In this document: in pieces, positions 7,750 through 14,985 of the stretch
Position numbering within the stretch: position 1 is the first letter of the stretch
Layout of the letters: every line of letters begins with the position of its first letter
Assembly (NCBI GenBank): GCA_041660815.1
Contig: JBAZVN010000005.1
Location: 131,608 to 195,607, forward strand
DNA from: PALSA-1006 sp041660815
Lineage (GTDB): Bacteria; Pseudomonadota; Gammaproteobacteria; Burkholderiales; Gallionellaceae
Length of the DNA stretch: 64,000 nucleotides
Direction: 5' to 3'
The notes under the pieces: model-generated
Told to the model about the DNA's origin: nothing
The model's input: the letters and a program-made list of their open reading frames with translations, nothing else
The model's database searches: none
Program-made: the position numbers and the translations under genes

Positions 7750-9834
7750 CTACCAATCCAAGGTTAGGGTGGCATAGCCGCGCCGATCCAGCACATTGTT
7801 GGCAACATATTCGGTGTTATCGCGGTTAAACAAATTTTGTACAACCAGTGCCACCTCACCGTTGCTGCCAAGTATCTCGCGGAATGATTGTGCAATTCGC
7901 ATATCCAATCGGCGCTGGGAAAATTGGTGGTCGATATAGCCCCGATCAAAAGGTTGCAAAGCATCCTGGAAATAATAGCCGACACTCCATGAAAAACCGC
8001 TCTCCCTGCGTTGCGCATACAGCATGCTTGCACTATTGCGCGGGAGGCTGGCTGACACGATATCGGTATTGACGGGATCATTGGATACAAGATTGGGCGC
8101 CAAGGAAGTACTATTACTTTTTGCCCAAGCCCGCGCATAATTCAGAATGAAATCGCTGCGCTCACTGGGGGAATATTTGAGCGTTGCCTCAAGCCCCCGA
8201 TATTCGGCATCCAATCCGTTGGTAAACACTTGTTTTACCCTGTCTGTATAAATAACACCGCTTACTAAATCGCGATAGACGCGTAGATCTACTGAGGTTC
8301 CCCATTGCCGAAACTCTCCCAAATAACCAATGGCGCGTGATTCGATGCGCTCAGGTTTTAAATTCGGTGACGATGTTGCAGCACCGGGAATAATCAAATC
8401 ACCCGGTTGAATCGCCGGAAATTTTTCTTCTACCAACGCGGGGGTTCGATAGGCGATTGAAGTGCCGACCCGAAAGGTGTGCTCGGGTGTCGCGTGGAAA
8501 TTCATTACAAAGCGCGGTGAAAAATTCTGGTGATCCATGCGATCATTTTCAAGTAAACCGCCCATGTTGAGCAGTAATTTTGAATGAACAGTCCATTCAT
8601 CATGGGCAAAAATGCGCCACTCATGCATTTTTTCAGAAGTAGAAAATTTTAACGCCAATGGCGTGATATCACTGCTTCCCTCAATGCTGTCCTGGCGCAG
8701 AGCAGAACCATAAACCAAACGGTTAGTTTGTGTCGTACGTAATGTGTGCTGCACGGATATTTCGTTGCGAGTGGTTTTTATTGACTGAGTGACGGGGCCC
8801 GGATAGTACGTTCCTCCAATATATACCGGGAGTGCTTCATTGCGATTTTGCTGAATGTGATAAAAGCGCATATTGATTTCAGACTCTTCTCCGAGTTGGT
8901 GAATCCACCCCAACTGTGCAAAACCCGATTCAGAAAATAAATCATGTGGCATATTCCCATTGGTACTGTTTGGATTTGTTGAGGTTGGATTTTTATCCAC
9001 AAAACCCACGCCCTGCACATCGTAATTTAAGCCAAATTGAATATCAAAACTATCCGCGCCATTGGGATGATAGCTGCCGCGGAAATTCATCAATCTCGCC
9101 GCATTGCTATCGTAGTTATTGTTTAATAACGTGGGTGCACCGGGCTGGGTGAGCGAAATATTGTGCGGTGGCACTGAAAGATTTTCATAACCATTATCAG
9201 CCGAATATGCCAGTGTCATACGATAATCAAACACCTCTCCAATGCTGCCAAAGCGTAAGGCAACATCATTTATGCCGCCGTTGCCACGCGTAACTTTGAC
9301 GCTCTTGCCATCCAAGCCTCCCGCATCCCGTGTAATGATGCTGATTACACCCTGCATTGAATTAGCGCCATGTGAAGCTGCTGCCGGACCGCGAATAATT
9401 TCGATGCGCTCAATATCGTCCAAGGTAATCGGCAAATTTGCCCAGTCTACCGTACTGACGGGAGGAAGATAAATACTCCGTCCGTCAATCATGACTTGCA
9501 TGCGGCGCGCATACTGATCCGTCGTGCCATGATAGGAAACAATGGGTTGACTACCCTTGTAATAGCTGACATACATGCCGGGCACCAGTTTGAATAAATC
9601 AGCAATTGTGCGAAATCCTGAGGCGGTAATCATCTTGCGATCAATTACTGTCATCGCATTGGGCGCTTCTGAAACAGGTTGAGCCAGCAAGGATGCGCTT
9701 AATACAATCGGCAATTCTTCAAAATATATCTGCTCATTGGCTTCCATGAAATTGTTGGATAAATCTACCGCTATGCCGCTTCGACATAATGCAGTTAGGC
9801 AAACAAAGACAACTGTGTGGTGACTAATTTTCAT
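7750..9834 (-). CDS. TonB-dependent outer-membrane receptor
   Basis: A 694-residue outer-membrane beta-barrel receptor. It has an N-terminal signal peptide (ISHHTVVFVCLTALCRSGIA), a plug domain (about residues 50-165, with TVIDRKMI, GFRTIADLFKLVPGM and IERIEIIRGPAAASHGANSMQG) and a barrel ending in an aromatic residue (LTLDW), as needed for Bam-dependent assembly. Such receptors import iron complexes, cobalamin or other scarce ligands using TonB energy; the substrate is not identifiable here. I chose the ATG at 9834 (with GAGAG just upstream) over an in-frame TTG four codons earlier. No TonB, ExbB or transporter gene is adjacent. Its neighbours are signalling proteins, so a sensory or regulated-uptake role is possible. 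Confidence 0.9.
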   Translation of the reverse strand: MKISHHTVVFVCLTALCRSGIAVDLSNNFMEANEQIYFEELPIVLSASLLAQPVSEAPNAMTVIDRKMITASGFRTIADLFKLVPGMYVSYYKGSQPIVSYHGTTDQYARRMQVMIDGRSIYLPPVSTVDWANLPITLDDIERIEIIRGPAAASHGANSMQGVISIITRDAGGLDGKSVKVTRGNGGINDVALRFGSIGEVFDYRMTLAYSADNGYENLSVPPHNISLTQPGAPTLLNNNYDSNAARLMNFRGSYHPNGADSFDIQFGLNYDVQGVGFVDKNPTSTNPNSTNGNMPHDLFSESGFAQLGWIHQLGEESEINMRFYHIQQNRNEALPVYIGGTYYPGPVTQSIKTTRNEISVQHTLRTTQTNRLVYGSALRQDSIEGSSDITPLALKFSTSEKMHEWRIFAHDEWTVHSKLLLNMGGLLENDRMDHQNFSPRFVMNFHATPEHTFRVGTSIAYRTPALVEEKFPAIQPGDLIIPGAATSSPNLKPERIESRAIGYLGEFRQWGTSVDLRVYRDLVSGVIYTDRVKQVFTNGLDAEYRGLEATLKYSPSERSDFILNYARAWAKSNSTSLAPNLVSNDPVNTDIVSASLPRNSASMLYAQRRESGFSWSVGYYFQDALQPFDRGYIDHQFSQRRLDMRIAQSFREILGSNGEVALVVQNLFNRDNTEYVANNVLDRRGYATLTLDW

Positions 9835-10161
9835 CAAAACTCTCAACCGTTCTTATCATAAAAAGCTTTACTCACTGAATATATTCAGCTTAATGCAGCA
9901 AATGCCGACCCAAAATCTTTGTCCCATCCAGTCAAAATCCAATTTATTTATATTGAATCGCCTGATAATCCGCAAAAAAACCGTTCATTTCAGCGCATCG
10001 CACTTGATACAAATACCGATAATGTGATTCTGCCTGACTTGTTTGTCGCTTAGGTTTTTTTCCTACAAAAAGAATAGCCATCGTCTTATTTTCATCCCCC
10101 TTACTCCCGCGCAAAATGCAACTGTCGAAAACGACATTATATTAATCCTCGGGAGATAAAC
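9835..10161. promoter_or_regulatory. Leader region of the 64-residue gene
   Basis: This 327-bp gap between the divergent receptor and small-protein genes contains no convincing gene. The right half (10051-10161) is a structured leader whose TCCTACA...AGCCAT element recurs in front of flhD. At 10015-10022 ACCGATAA resembles a sigma-28 -10 element, but there is no -35 element at the right distance. The ribosome-binding site is GGGAGA at 10152-10157. Confidence 0.6.
10051..10092 (+). promoter_or_regulatory. Regulator-site candidate shared with the flhD leader
   Basis: TAGG (10051-10054), seven bases, CCTA (10062-10065) form an imperfect dyad of the kind bound by LuxR/FixJ-type response regulators (compare RcsB boxes). 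The element continues as TCCTACA, then AGCCATCGTCT, then ATTTT. By eye, 26 of the first 32 bases from 10061 match the flhD leader from 63695, and both copies start exactly 101 bp before their ATG. The similarity is seen directly; binding by a named regulator is inferred. Confidence 0.55.
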
Positions 10162-10356
10162 ATGAAATCGCAAAGCCAACATCGCACACCAGCCTTCGGT
10201 ACTTTCTTATATTCCATTAATCCGGAAGATTTTGTTCCCGCACGACTGACCGCCAAAGCATTAAATGATGATTCTTGCTGGGAAGAAAATGAGTCTGATT
10301 GTGATGACTCTCTACCAAGCTATATGTTGAGCAATATTGATGATGGCGACTATTGA
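10162..10356 (+). CDS. Small acidic protein of unknown function
   Basis: A 64-residue protein I do not recognise. The first half is basic or neutral (MKSQSQHRTPAFGTFLYSI); the second half is strongly acidic with many Asp/Glu (DDSCWEENESDCDDS) and two cysteines, C45 and C52, by rough count. It has no signal peptide or membrane segment. A good ribosome-binding site (GGGAGA) precedes the ATG. Support for a real gene comes from this site and from a leader resembling that of flhD at identical spacing. An inverted repeat (AATACCGC / GCGGTATT, 10368-10402) follows the stop. A small regulatory or adaptor protein co-expressed with motility is a hypothesis only. Confidence 0.6.
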   Translation: MKSQSQHRTPAFGTFLYSINPEDFVPARLTAKALNDDSCWEENESDCDDSLPSYMLSNIDDGDY

Positions 10357-10367
10357 GCAAAAAAATT

Positions 10368-10402
10368 AATACCGCAAAATGACGGATAAAACTGGCGGTA
10401 TT
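10368..10402. repeat. Inverted repeat AATACCGC / GCGGTATT
   Basis: Eight-base arms at 10368-10375 and 10395-10402 with a 19-base loop, just after the 64-residue gene. The same octamer pair, in the opposite order, recurs at 13914-13938 after the cyclase-FHA gene. The long loop and lack of a T-tract make a terminator uncertain. Confidence 0.4.
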
Positions 10403-10470
10403 TAAGGCTTGAATGCGGCCCGGAGTCAGTAAACTGATTGCACTCCAAACATATTTAAAAGGTAACTAAA

Positions 10471-10770
10471 ATGGCAAACAGTCAATATTTCATCGCCAAA
10501 GATTATCTGCGTGCGTTTGACCTGAAAGATCTTTTTAATGCTTATGTGGTTTATTACACAGAGCTTAATTTCGAACAGCCCAATAAGGTTGCGCTGTCTG
10601 CTAAAGACCGCCAGGAACTCACCGTAAAGCTGCAGGAAACCCTGAACGAAATTGATTTGGTAGTTTTAAAAATGAAGGAAACCAAGTGTAATCTGGACGC
10701 CCCAAGCGCCGTCAATTACCAGTTACTTCCGCCGCTGCTTCGCGCCAATGAGTGCCGACTGCCAAACTGA
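10471..10770 (+). CDS. Unknown 99-residue protein
   Basis: A soluble 99-residue protein I do not recognise. It is predicted largely helical, opening MANSQYFIAKDYLRAFDLKDLF, with a charged middle (SAKDRQELTVKLQETLNEIDLVVLK) that could form a short coiled coil, and a proline-containing tail. It has a credible ribosome-binding site (AAGG, 10459-10462). Two small palindromes (CAGT-AA-ACTG and GGAGT...ACTCC) lie between 10423 and 10445 in the leader and could be an operator. It is convergent with the ZorA-like gene, and a long inverted repeat separates the two. Coding character looks real; no function can be assigned. Confidence 0.65.
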   Translation: MANSQYFIAKDYLRAFDLKDLFNAYVVYYTELNFEQPNKVALSAKDRQELTVKLQETLNEIDLVVLKMKETKCNLDAPSAVNYQLLPPLLRANECRLPN

Positions 10771-10814
10771 TTTGTGCGTTCACTCGAAAAAGCATAAGCC
10801 TGCGCTACCAACCA

Positions 10815-10850
10815 GTTGATTATTAAGGTATTTTTACCATAATAATCAAC
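10815..10850. terminator. Long hairpin between convergent genes
   Basis: Arms GTTGATTATTA (10815-10825) and TAATAATCAAC (10840-10850), one A-A mismatch, then GGTA / TACC around a TTTT loop: 15 pairs in total. It lies between the converging 99-residue gene and the ZorA-like gene and touches the latter's stop codon. It could serve as a bidirectional terminator, although no T-tract follows on either side. Confidence 0.55.
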
Positions 10851-12802
10851 TAAACACCGGTTACGGAATCCAGCGTGCTTTCCAATTCTTGAATACCTTC
10901 GCGCAATAATTTCACCGAGTCGGATAACGCCTGGTGGAACTCGCGATTAGCCTCGCCTACCGCCTTGGTCAAGCCGTCGCTAAACGATTCATGAGCCACG
11001 CTGATAACTTCGGAAACCCGGCTTAAATAACTGTCCGCTTCTTTTTGTGCGCTGACTAATTTTTCCGTGGCGGCTTCTATTCTGGAAATTACTTCGCCAG
11101 ACATCGAGGCATCGCGCCGCACATTTTCTACCAATAATTGTAACGATCCCACCATTTCGATCATCGAATCCCGTGCTGCCTGATAATCCGCCAGCATGCC
11201 CCCCAATCCGGTTGCTGCCGAAGCCACCGCTCCGGCAGCCTGGGTAAGTTGTCCCGCTACCAGTGCCGATTTATCCAGTGTACTTGAAACACCCTGGCCG
11301 GCTTTGGCAAAATCTTTGGCTGCCAAATACAAGGTATCCGCACCATTATTTAGTTTAGTCATTGATTCACTGCTCATACTGCGCATGACTGTCACTACTG
11401 TTTTCATCTCGGCAACCGCTTTATTTACCCCGTCAACGACCGAGGTAACTTGTTCGCCAAATTGACCGACAATATTTTGGCTTTGGGTCGCAAGGCCTTG
11501 CTGATTTTTCTGCGTAACTTCCGATGCAGAGCGCACTTGCTCGGTTAACCCGTGTATCACCACGCCCATACGTTCCGACAATTCATTCAATACACTCTGC
11601 AACTTTTCTTGCGCATCGCCCTGCGTTTGCATCGTGGTAAGGCGCATTTGCTCAACAAACTCTCCGAGCTTATCGTTCATGATGCGTTGTCGCGCTTCAG
11701 CTGCAGCAATCGATTCCGCCAATTGTTCTGCCATGGCAGCGCTATTGCGCTGTCCTGCACTGCCCACATCCGCCGCCATTTTTTCAAGTGTGACAACTGC
11801 CGCCTGTAGTGCAGATATTGTTTCCTGTTGCAGATTATTGATACCGTTAACTTGTCCGCCAAACATATCTTTCATTTGACGACTAAAATTTTCCAGCACG
11901 CTGCTTAATAAAGTGTGAACCGCCGTCTCTTGGCTGCTATTTACATTTTTAAGTGATTTTGCCATCTCAGTTAATGGCACTTTCATGCTTTCTTCAATAC
12001 TGGCGGCGATACGATCCCCTAATACAGCCGTACTTGAGTTGCTTGCGCTGATCTGCCTTTCGAACAATTCGCCAAGCATTTGTTTTAACTCACCTTTTAC
12101 AAGGCCCGAGGTTTTTTCCGAAGCAGCTTCCGAAGCGCGCACCAAACGTGCCAGATACTCCTCACCCGCGCCGCTTTCAAATAAACCATCCAACAATTGC
12201 ACCAGCTTTTCGGCTTTCCCGTTCAACCAGGTAACAACCAATTTTTCTATAAAAGTGACCAACATGGCCAGGGTAATCGCTGTTACTGAAACCAGAAATG
12301 CTTCAGATACACCATGCAAAAGCTGGGTGAGACTGGCGCGCACAATCACCGGATTTTCTGAAACCACAAAAGCTTGCAGCCCGATTAATAAGCCATAAAA
12401 CGTCCCGATAATGCCCACACCGGTAAACAGTCCGGGCAGGTGTTTAAAGAATTCTGCGCGCAAAGGTATGTCGACCAAAATTTCCGGACGAAATATCATG
12501 CCTGCCGGGACGGTAGAACGAAAGCGCATTGCCTGAGGAAGACCCTCAGCCGCCTGTTTATGCAGCGTATCTTCAAATTCACGCCATAAATGCTGCAGCA
12601 CACCCGTTTTAAGAAATACCTGATCGATGTTGCCATCCGGCTTTCCGTTCAAGGCGTTAAGTTTTCTATTAACCCGGGTTAAACGCAATGCAACTGTTGC
12701 GGCAGGAACCAGGTAAAACAAAATAAACGCGAGCAGCAATATGCCCAATATGGTTGCAAATATATAGATATGCTGGGGTAAATTTGTAATGGATGGCATC
12801 AT
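10850..12802 (-). CDS. ZorA-like MotA/TolQ/ExbB-family protein with long helical tail
   Basis: A 650-residue inner-membrane protein. Helices lie at about 12-35, 123-145 and 164-192; the middle one carries the glycine-rich signature of MotA/TolQ/ExbB proton-channel subunits (FTGVGIIGTFYGLLIGL). Residues 210-650 form a very long Ala/Gln/Glu/Ser-rich helical tail. This architecture matches ZorA, the stator-like membrane subunit of Zorya anti-phage systems, and related uncharacterised MotA-like proteins. The partner ZorB (OmpA/MotB-like) and the ZorC/D effectors are absent from this neighbourhood, so it is either an orphan or a relative with another job such as mechanical or envelope sensing. It starts with two consecutive ATG codons and has only a weak ribosome-binding site. 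The family call is good; the defence role is unproven. Confidence 0.7.
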   Translation of the reverse strand: MMPSITNLPQHIYIFATILGILLLAFILFYLVPAATVALRLTRVNRKLNALNGKPDGNIDQVFLKTGVLQHLWREFEDTLHKQAAEGLPQAMRFRSTVPAGMIFRPEILVDIPLRAEFFKHLPGLFTGVGIIGTFYGLLIGLQAFVVSENPVIVRASLTQLLHGVSEAFLVSVTAITLAMLVTFIEKLVVTWLNGKAEKLVQLLDGLFESGAGEEYLARLVRASEAASEKTSGLVKGELKQMLGELFERQISASNSSTAVLGDRIAASIEESMKVPLTEMAKSLKNVNSSQETAVHTLLSSVLENFSRQMKDMFGGQVNGINNLQQETISALQAAVVTLEKMAADVGSAGQRNSAAMAEQLAESIAAAEARQRIMNDKLGEFVEQMRLTTMQTQGDAQEKLQSVLNELSERMGVVIHGLTEQVRSASEVTQKNQQGLATQSQNIVGQFGEQVTSVVDGVNKAVAEMKTVVTVMRSMSSESMTKLNNGADTLYLAAKDFAKAGQGVSSTLDKSALVAGQLTQAAGAVASAATGLGGMLADYQAARDSMIEMVGSLQLLVENVRRDASMSGEVISRIEAATEKLVSAQKEADSYLSRVSEVISVAHESFSDGLTKAVGEANREFHQALSDSVKLLREGIQELESTLDSVTGV

Positions 12803-12960
12803 GTTTTAGTCATAATTTGCGGTTGCGTGAAAGTGGCATCCCGGATAAAAACACCCATAGGTGCTCGAAAAGTGTTGCAATTATATATCCCATCTTGTGC
12901 TTCATTCCCGATCATAACTGCCTTTATAATGCCTTACTTGTTACGGAACGAATAAACATC

Positions 12961-13878
12961 GTGAACGCTATTTCGCAAGTCAATATACAACACGACAAAG
13001 CAGTGCTATTTGCCGATGTAAGCGGCAGCACGCAACTTTATGAAATTCTGGGCGATACGCGCGCTTTTGCCGCGATTAATCAGTACCTGGATATTTTACG
13101 CAAAGTCACAGTCTCCCATCAGGGACGCGTGGTTAAATCAATTGGCGATGAAATTATGGCGGTTTTTCCAGACCCGGTTTGCGCCGTTCAAGCGGCCTGC
13201 GAAATGCAATTGCTGGTAAATGCGCAACCCCCTATTGAACATACACGGGTAACCGTTCGTATCGGTTTTCATTTCGGTGCCGTGTTGGAAAGCCCGAGCG
13301 ATGGTGATGTATTTGGTGATACCGTGAATGTCGCTTCACGCATGTCTGAAATTGCCAAATCACAACAGATTATTAGCACCAGCTCAACGGTTGCCATGTT
13401 GCCGCCAATTTTGCGCAGTAGTACGCGCCCACTTAAAGCACCCGCGATTAAAGGCAAAGCAGAAGATATATCCGTCAGTGAGGTGATTTGGCAAGCAAGT
13501 GATGATATGACGATGATGGTCGGCAATACTTTTATTCCAAACAGTGTCGAACCCATTTTGCAACTTACGCACCAGGGCAAAAAAATTCTGGTGAATGCTC
13601 AGCATCCCTCGCTCACCATTGGACGGGATGAACTGGCAGACTTTGTTGTGCAAGATCGTCGCGCTTCGCGCATTCATGCCAAAATTGAGCGTCGGCGGGA
13701 TAAGTTTGTATTTATCGATATCAGTTCCAATGGAAGTTATGTGACCGTTAATGATGAAACTGAAATTGAATTGCACCGCGAAGAAATAACACTGCGCGAT
13801 AGGGGCAACATCAGCCTAGGCCATCCCTTCAAAAAAGACCCGAGTGAAGTCATTGAGTTTGTTTTGCTGAATAGCTAA
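12961..13878 (+). CDS. Class III adenylate/guanylate cyclase fused to FHA domain
   Basis: A predicted soluble nucleotide cyclase of about 305 residues. The class III catalytic domain (about 10-170) has the first metal-binding aspartate (AVLFADVSGST), the substrate lysine and second metal aspartate (VVKSIGDE), and the transition-state Asn/Arg motif (GDTVNVASRM). The Lys plus Asp specificity pair favours ATP, so cAMP is the likely product. A C-terminal FHA domain (about 210-300; TIGRDELADFVV, RASRIHAKIE, SSNGSYV) should bind phosphothreonine, suggesting control by a Ser/Thr kinase; one is encoded at 60.3-62.1 kb. I chose the GTG at 12961 because the 56 upstream codons in frame do not look like protein. 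It is divergent from the ZorA-like gene. Confidence 0.88.
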   Translation: MNAISQVNIQHDKAVLFADVSGSTQLYEILGDTRAFAAINQYLDILRKVTVSHQGRVVKSIGDEIMAVFPDPVCAVQAACEMQLLVNAQPPIEHTRVTVRIGFHFGAVLESPSDGDVFGDTVNVASRMSEIAKSQQIISTSSTVAMLPPILRSSTRPLKAPAIKGKAEDISVSEVIWQASDDMTMMVGNTFIPNSVEPILQLTHQGKKILVNAQHPSLTIGRDELADFVVQDRRASRIHAKIERRRDKFVFIDISSNGSYVTVNDETEIELHREEITLRDRGNISLGHPFKKDPSEVIEFVLLNS

Positions 13879-13913
13879 TTTTTTGAACTTTTTCTGGCTT
13901 TCACCTTCCAATC

Positions 13914-13938
13914 GCGGTATTGAAATCCCAAATACCGC
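13914..13938. terminator. Hairpin after the cyclase-FHA gene
   Basis: Perfect 8-bp arms GCGGTATT (13914-13921) and AATACCGC (13931-13938) with a 9-base loop, 36 bp after the stop codon. There is no T-tract, so termination is only likely. The arm sequence matches the inverted repeat at 10368-10402. Confidence 0.45.
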
Positions 13939-14001
13939 TACCATATCGGGTACGTGCTTTATAATCTGCGGTTCTTGCACTTAATTACTTTAAGGATTTT
14001 C

Positions 14002-14847
14002 ATGAAACGTTTACTGTTTATTTTTACCCTATTTTTTTCTTTTATGAGCTTAATCTCCACCACAGCAGAAGCTAAACGCTTCGGCGGCGGCAGCAGCATC
14101 GGTAAACAGCGCTCCATGTCTCCCCAACAAACCCAAAAAGCTCCGGCCGCTGCTCCGGCAACGCCAGCAGCCGCGCCGGCTGCTGGTAATAAATGGCTTG
14201 GCCCCTTGGCTGGCTTGGCAATTGGCGCCGGCTTGGGTGCGTTATTTGCCAGTGGCGCTTTAGGCGGTTTGGGTGGTGCGCTTGGTGGTATTTTGGCAGC
14301 CTTGGCAATTGGTGCTTTGGTAATGATGTTACTGGCTTATTTCCGCAAGAAACAGCAACCTGCAATGCAATACGCGGGAGCCGGTGCTCCTTATGGCGGC
14401 AGCAGCGAACCGGTTGCTCAAACCTCGGGCAACGTTACCCGACTAGATACTGCTCCTGTTGCATCTGCTAATATTCCAGCTGACTTTCCGGTTGATGCTT
14501 TTTTGCGCAGCGCAAAAACTACCTTCATTCGTCTGCAGGCAGCCAATGATCGCAAAGATTTAAGTGATATCCGTGAATATACCACCCCGGAAATGTATGC
14601 CGAAATTTCCATGCAATTTGCGGAGCGTGGCGATACAGCACAAAAAACCGATATTGTTTCAATTAGTGCCAACCTGTTGGAAGTTGCCAATGAAAACGAC
14701 ACTGCAATTGCCAGTGTGCGCATGAGTGGTCAGTTGCGCGAAAATGATGGTGCAGCTGAAAACTTTGATGAAGTTTGGCACGTGCAAAAAAATTTGAAGG
14801 ACGATAAAGCAGTTTGGTTGTTGAGCGGTATTCAACAACTCGCTTAA
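14002..14847 (+). CDS. Tim44-like domain protein
   Basis: A 281-residue exported or membrane-anchored protein. It has a signal peptide ending near AEA-KRFGGGSS, an Ala/Pro-rich linker, a glycine-rich hydrophobic stretch (GLGALFASGALGGLGGAL and the following helix) and a C-terminal Tim44-like domain (about 155-281). Bacterial Tim44-like proteins are membrane-associated and poorly characterised. The frame extends 16 codons upstream, but the ATG at 14002 has TAAGGA before it and begins a proper signal peptide (MKRLLFIFTLFFSF). In many betaproteobacteria this gene sits just before ubiquinone genes, as here with ubiB 138 bp downstream. An intrinsic terminator separates the two, so they are probably separate transcripts. 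Confidence 0.88.
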   Translation: MKRLLFIFTLFFSFMSLISTTAEAKRFGGGSSIGKQRSMSPQQTQKAPAAAPATPAAAPAAGNKWLGPLAGLAIGAGLGALFASGALGGLGGALGGILAALAIGALVMMLLAYFRKKQQPAMQYAGAGAPYGGSSEPVAQTSGNVTRLDTAPVASANIPADFPVDAFLRSAKTTFIRLQAANDRKDLSDIREYTTPEMYAEISMQFAERGDTAQKTDIVSISANLLEVANENDTAIASVRMSGQLRENDGAAENFDEVWHVQKNLKDDKAVWLLSGIQQLA

Positions 14848-14867
14848 TTATCTTTTGTACTTCCAAT

Positions 14868-14900
14868 ACGGCGCGACTAATCCTCGCGCCGTTTTCTTTT
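14868..14900 (+). terminator. Intrinsic terminator after the Tim44-like gene
   Basis: A GC-rich stem ACGGCGCGA (14868-14876) / TCGCGCCGT (14884-14892) with a 7-base loop, followed by TTTCTTTT. This is a classic rho-independent terminator 20 bp after the stop codon. Confidence 0.85.
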
Positions 14901-14985
14901 GTACTCATAAATTTGACCCAGAATTTATGCTGCACTTGATACAATCATTCTCGTTCAATAATTTCATCCTTGGGTATCTCCGGCA

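Noticed and set aside
10015..10022. ACCGATAA resembling a sigma-28 -10 element.
   Set aside because: The 8 bases at the correct distance upstream do not resemble TAAAGTTT.
10850..12802. A methyl-accepting chemotaxis protein reading of the ZorA-like gene, based on its Ala/Gln/Glu/Ser-rich tail.
   Set aside because: The MCP signalling-tip motif is not visible, and the N-terminal helices match MotA/TolQ instead.
12793..12960. A 56-codon N-terminal extension of the cyclase-FHA frame.
   Set aside because: It does not look like protein, overlaps the start of the ZorA-like gene, and the GTG at 12961 fits the family start better.
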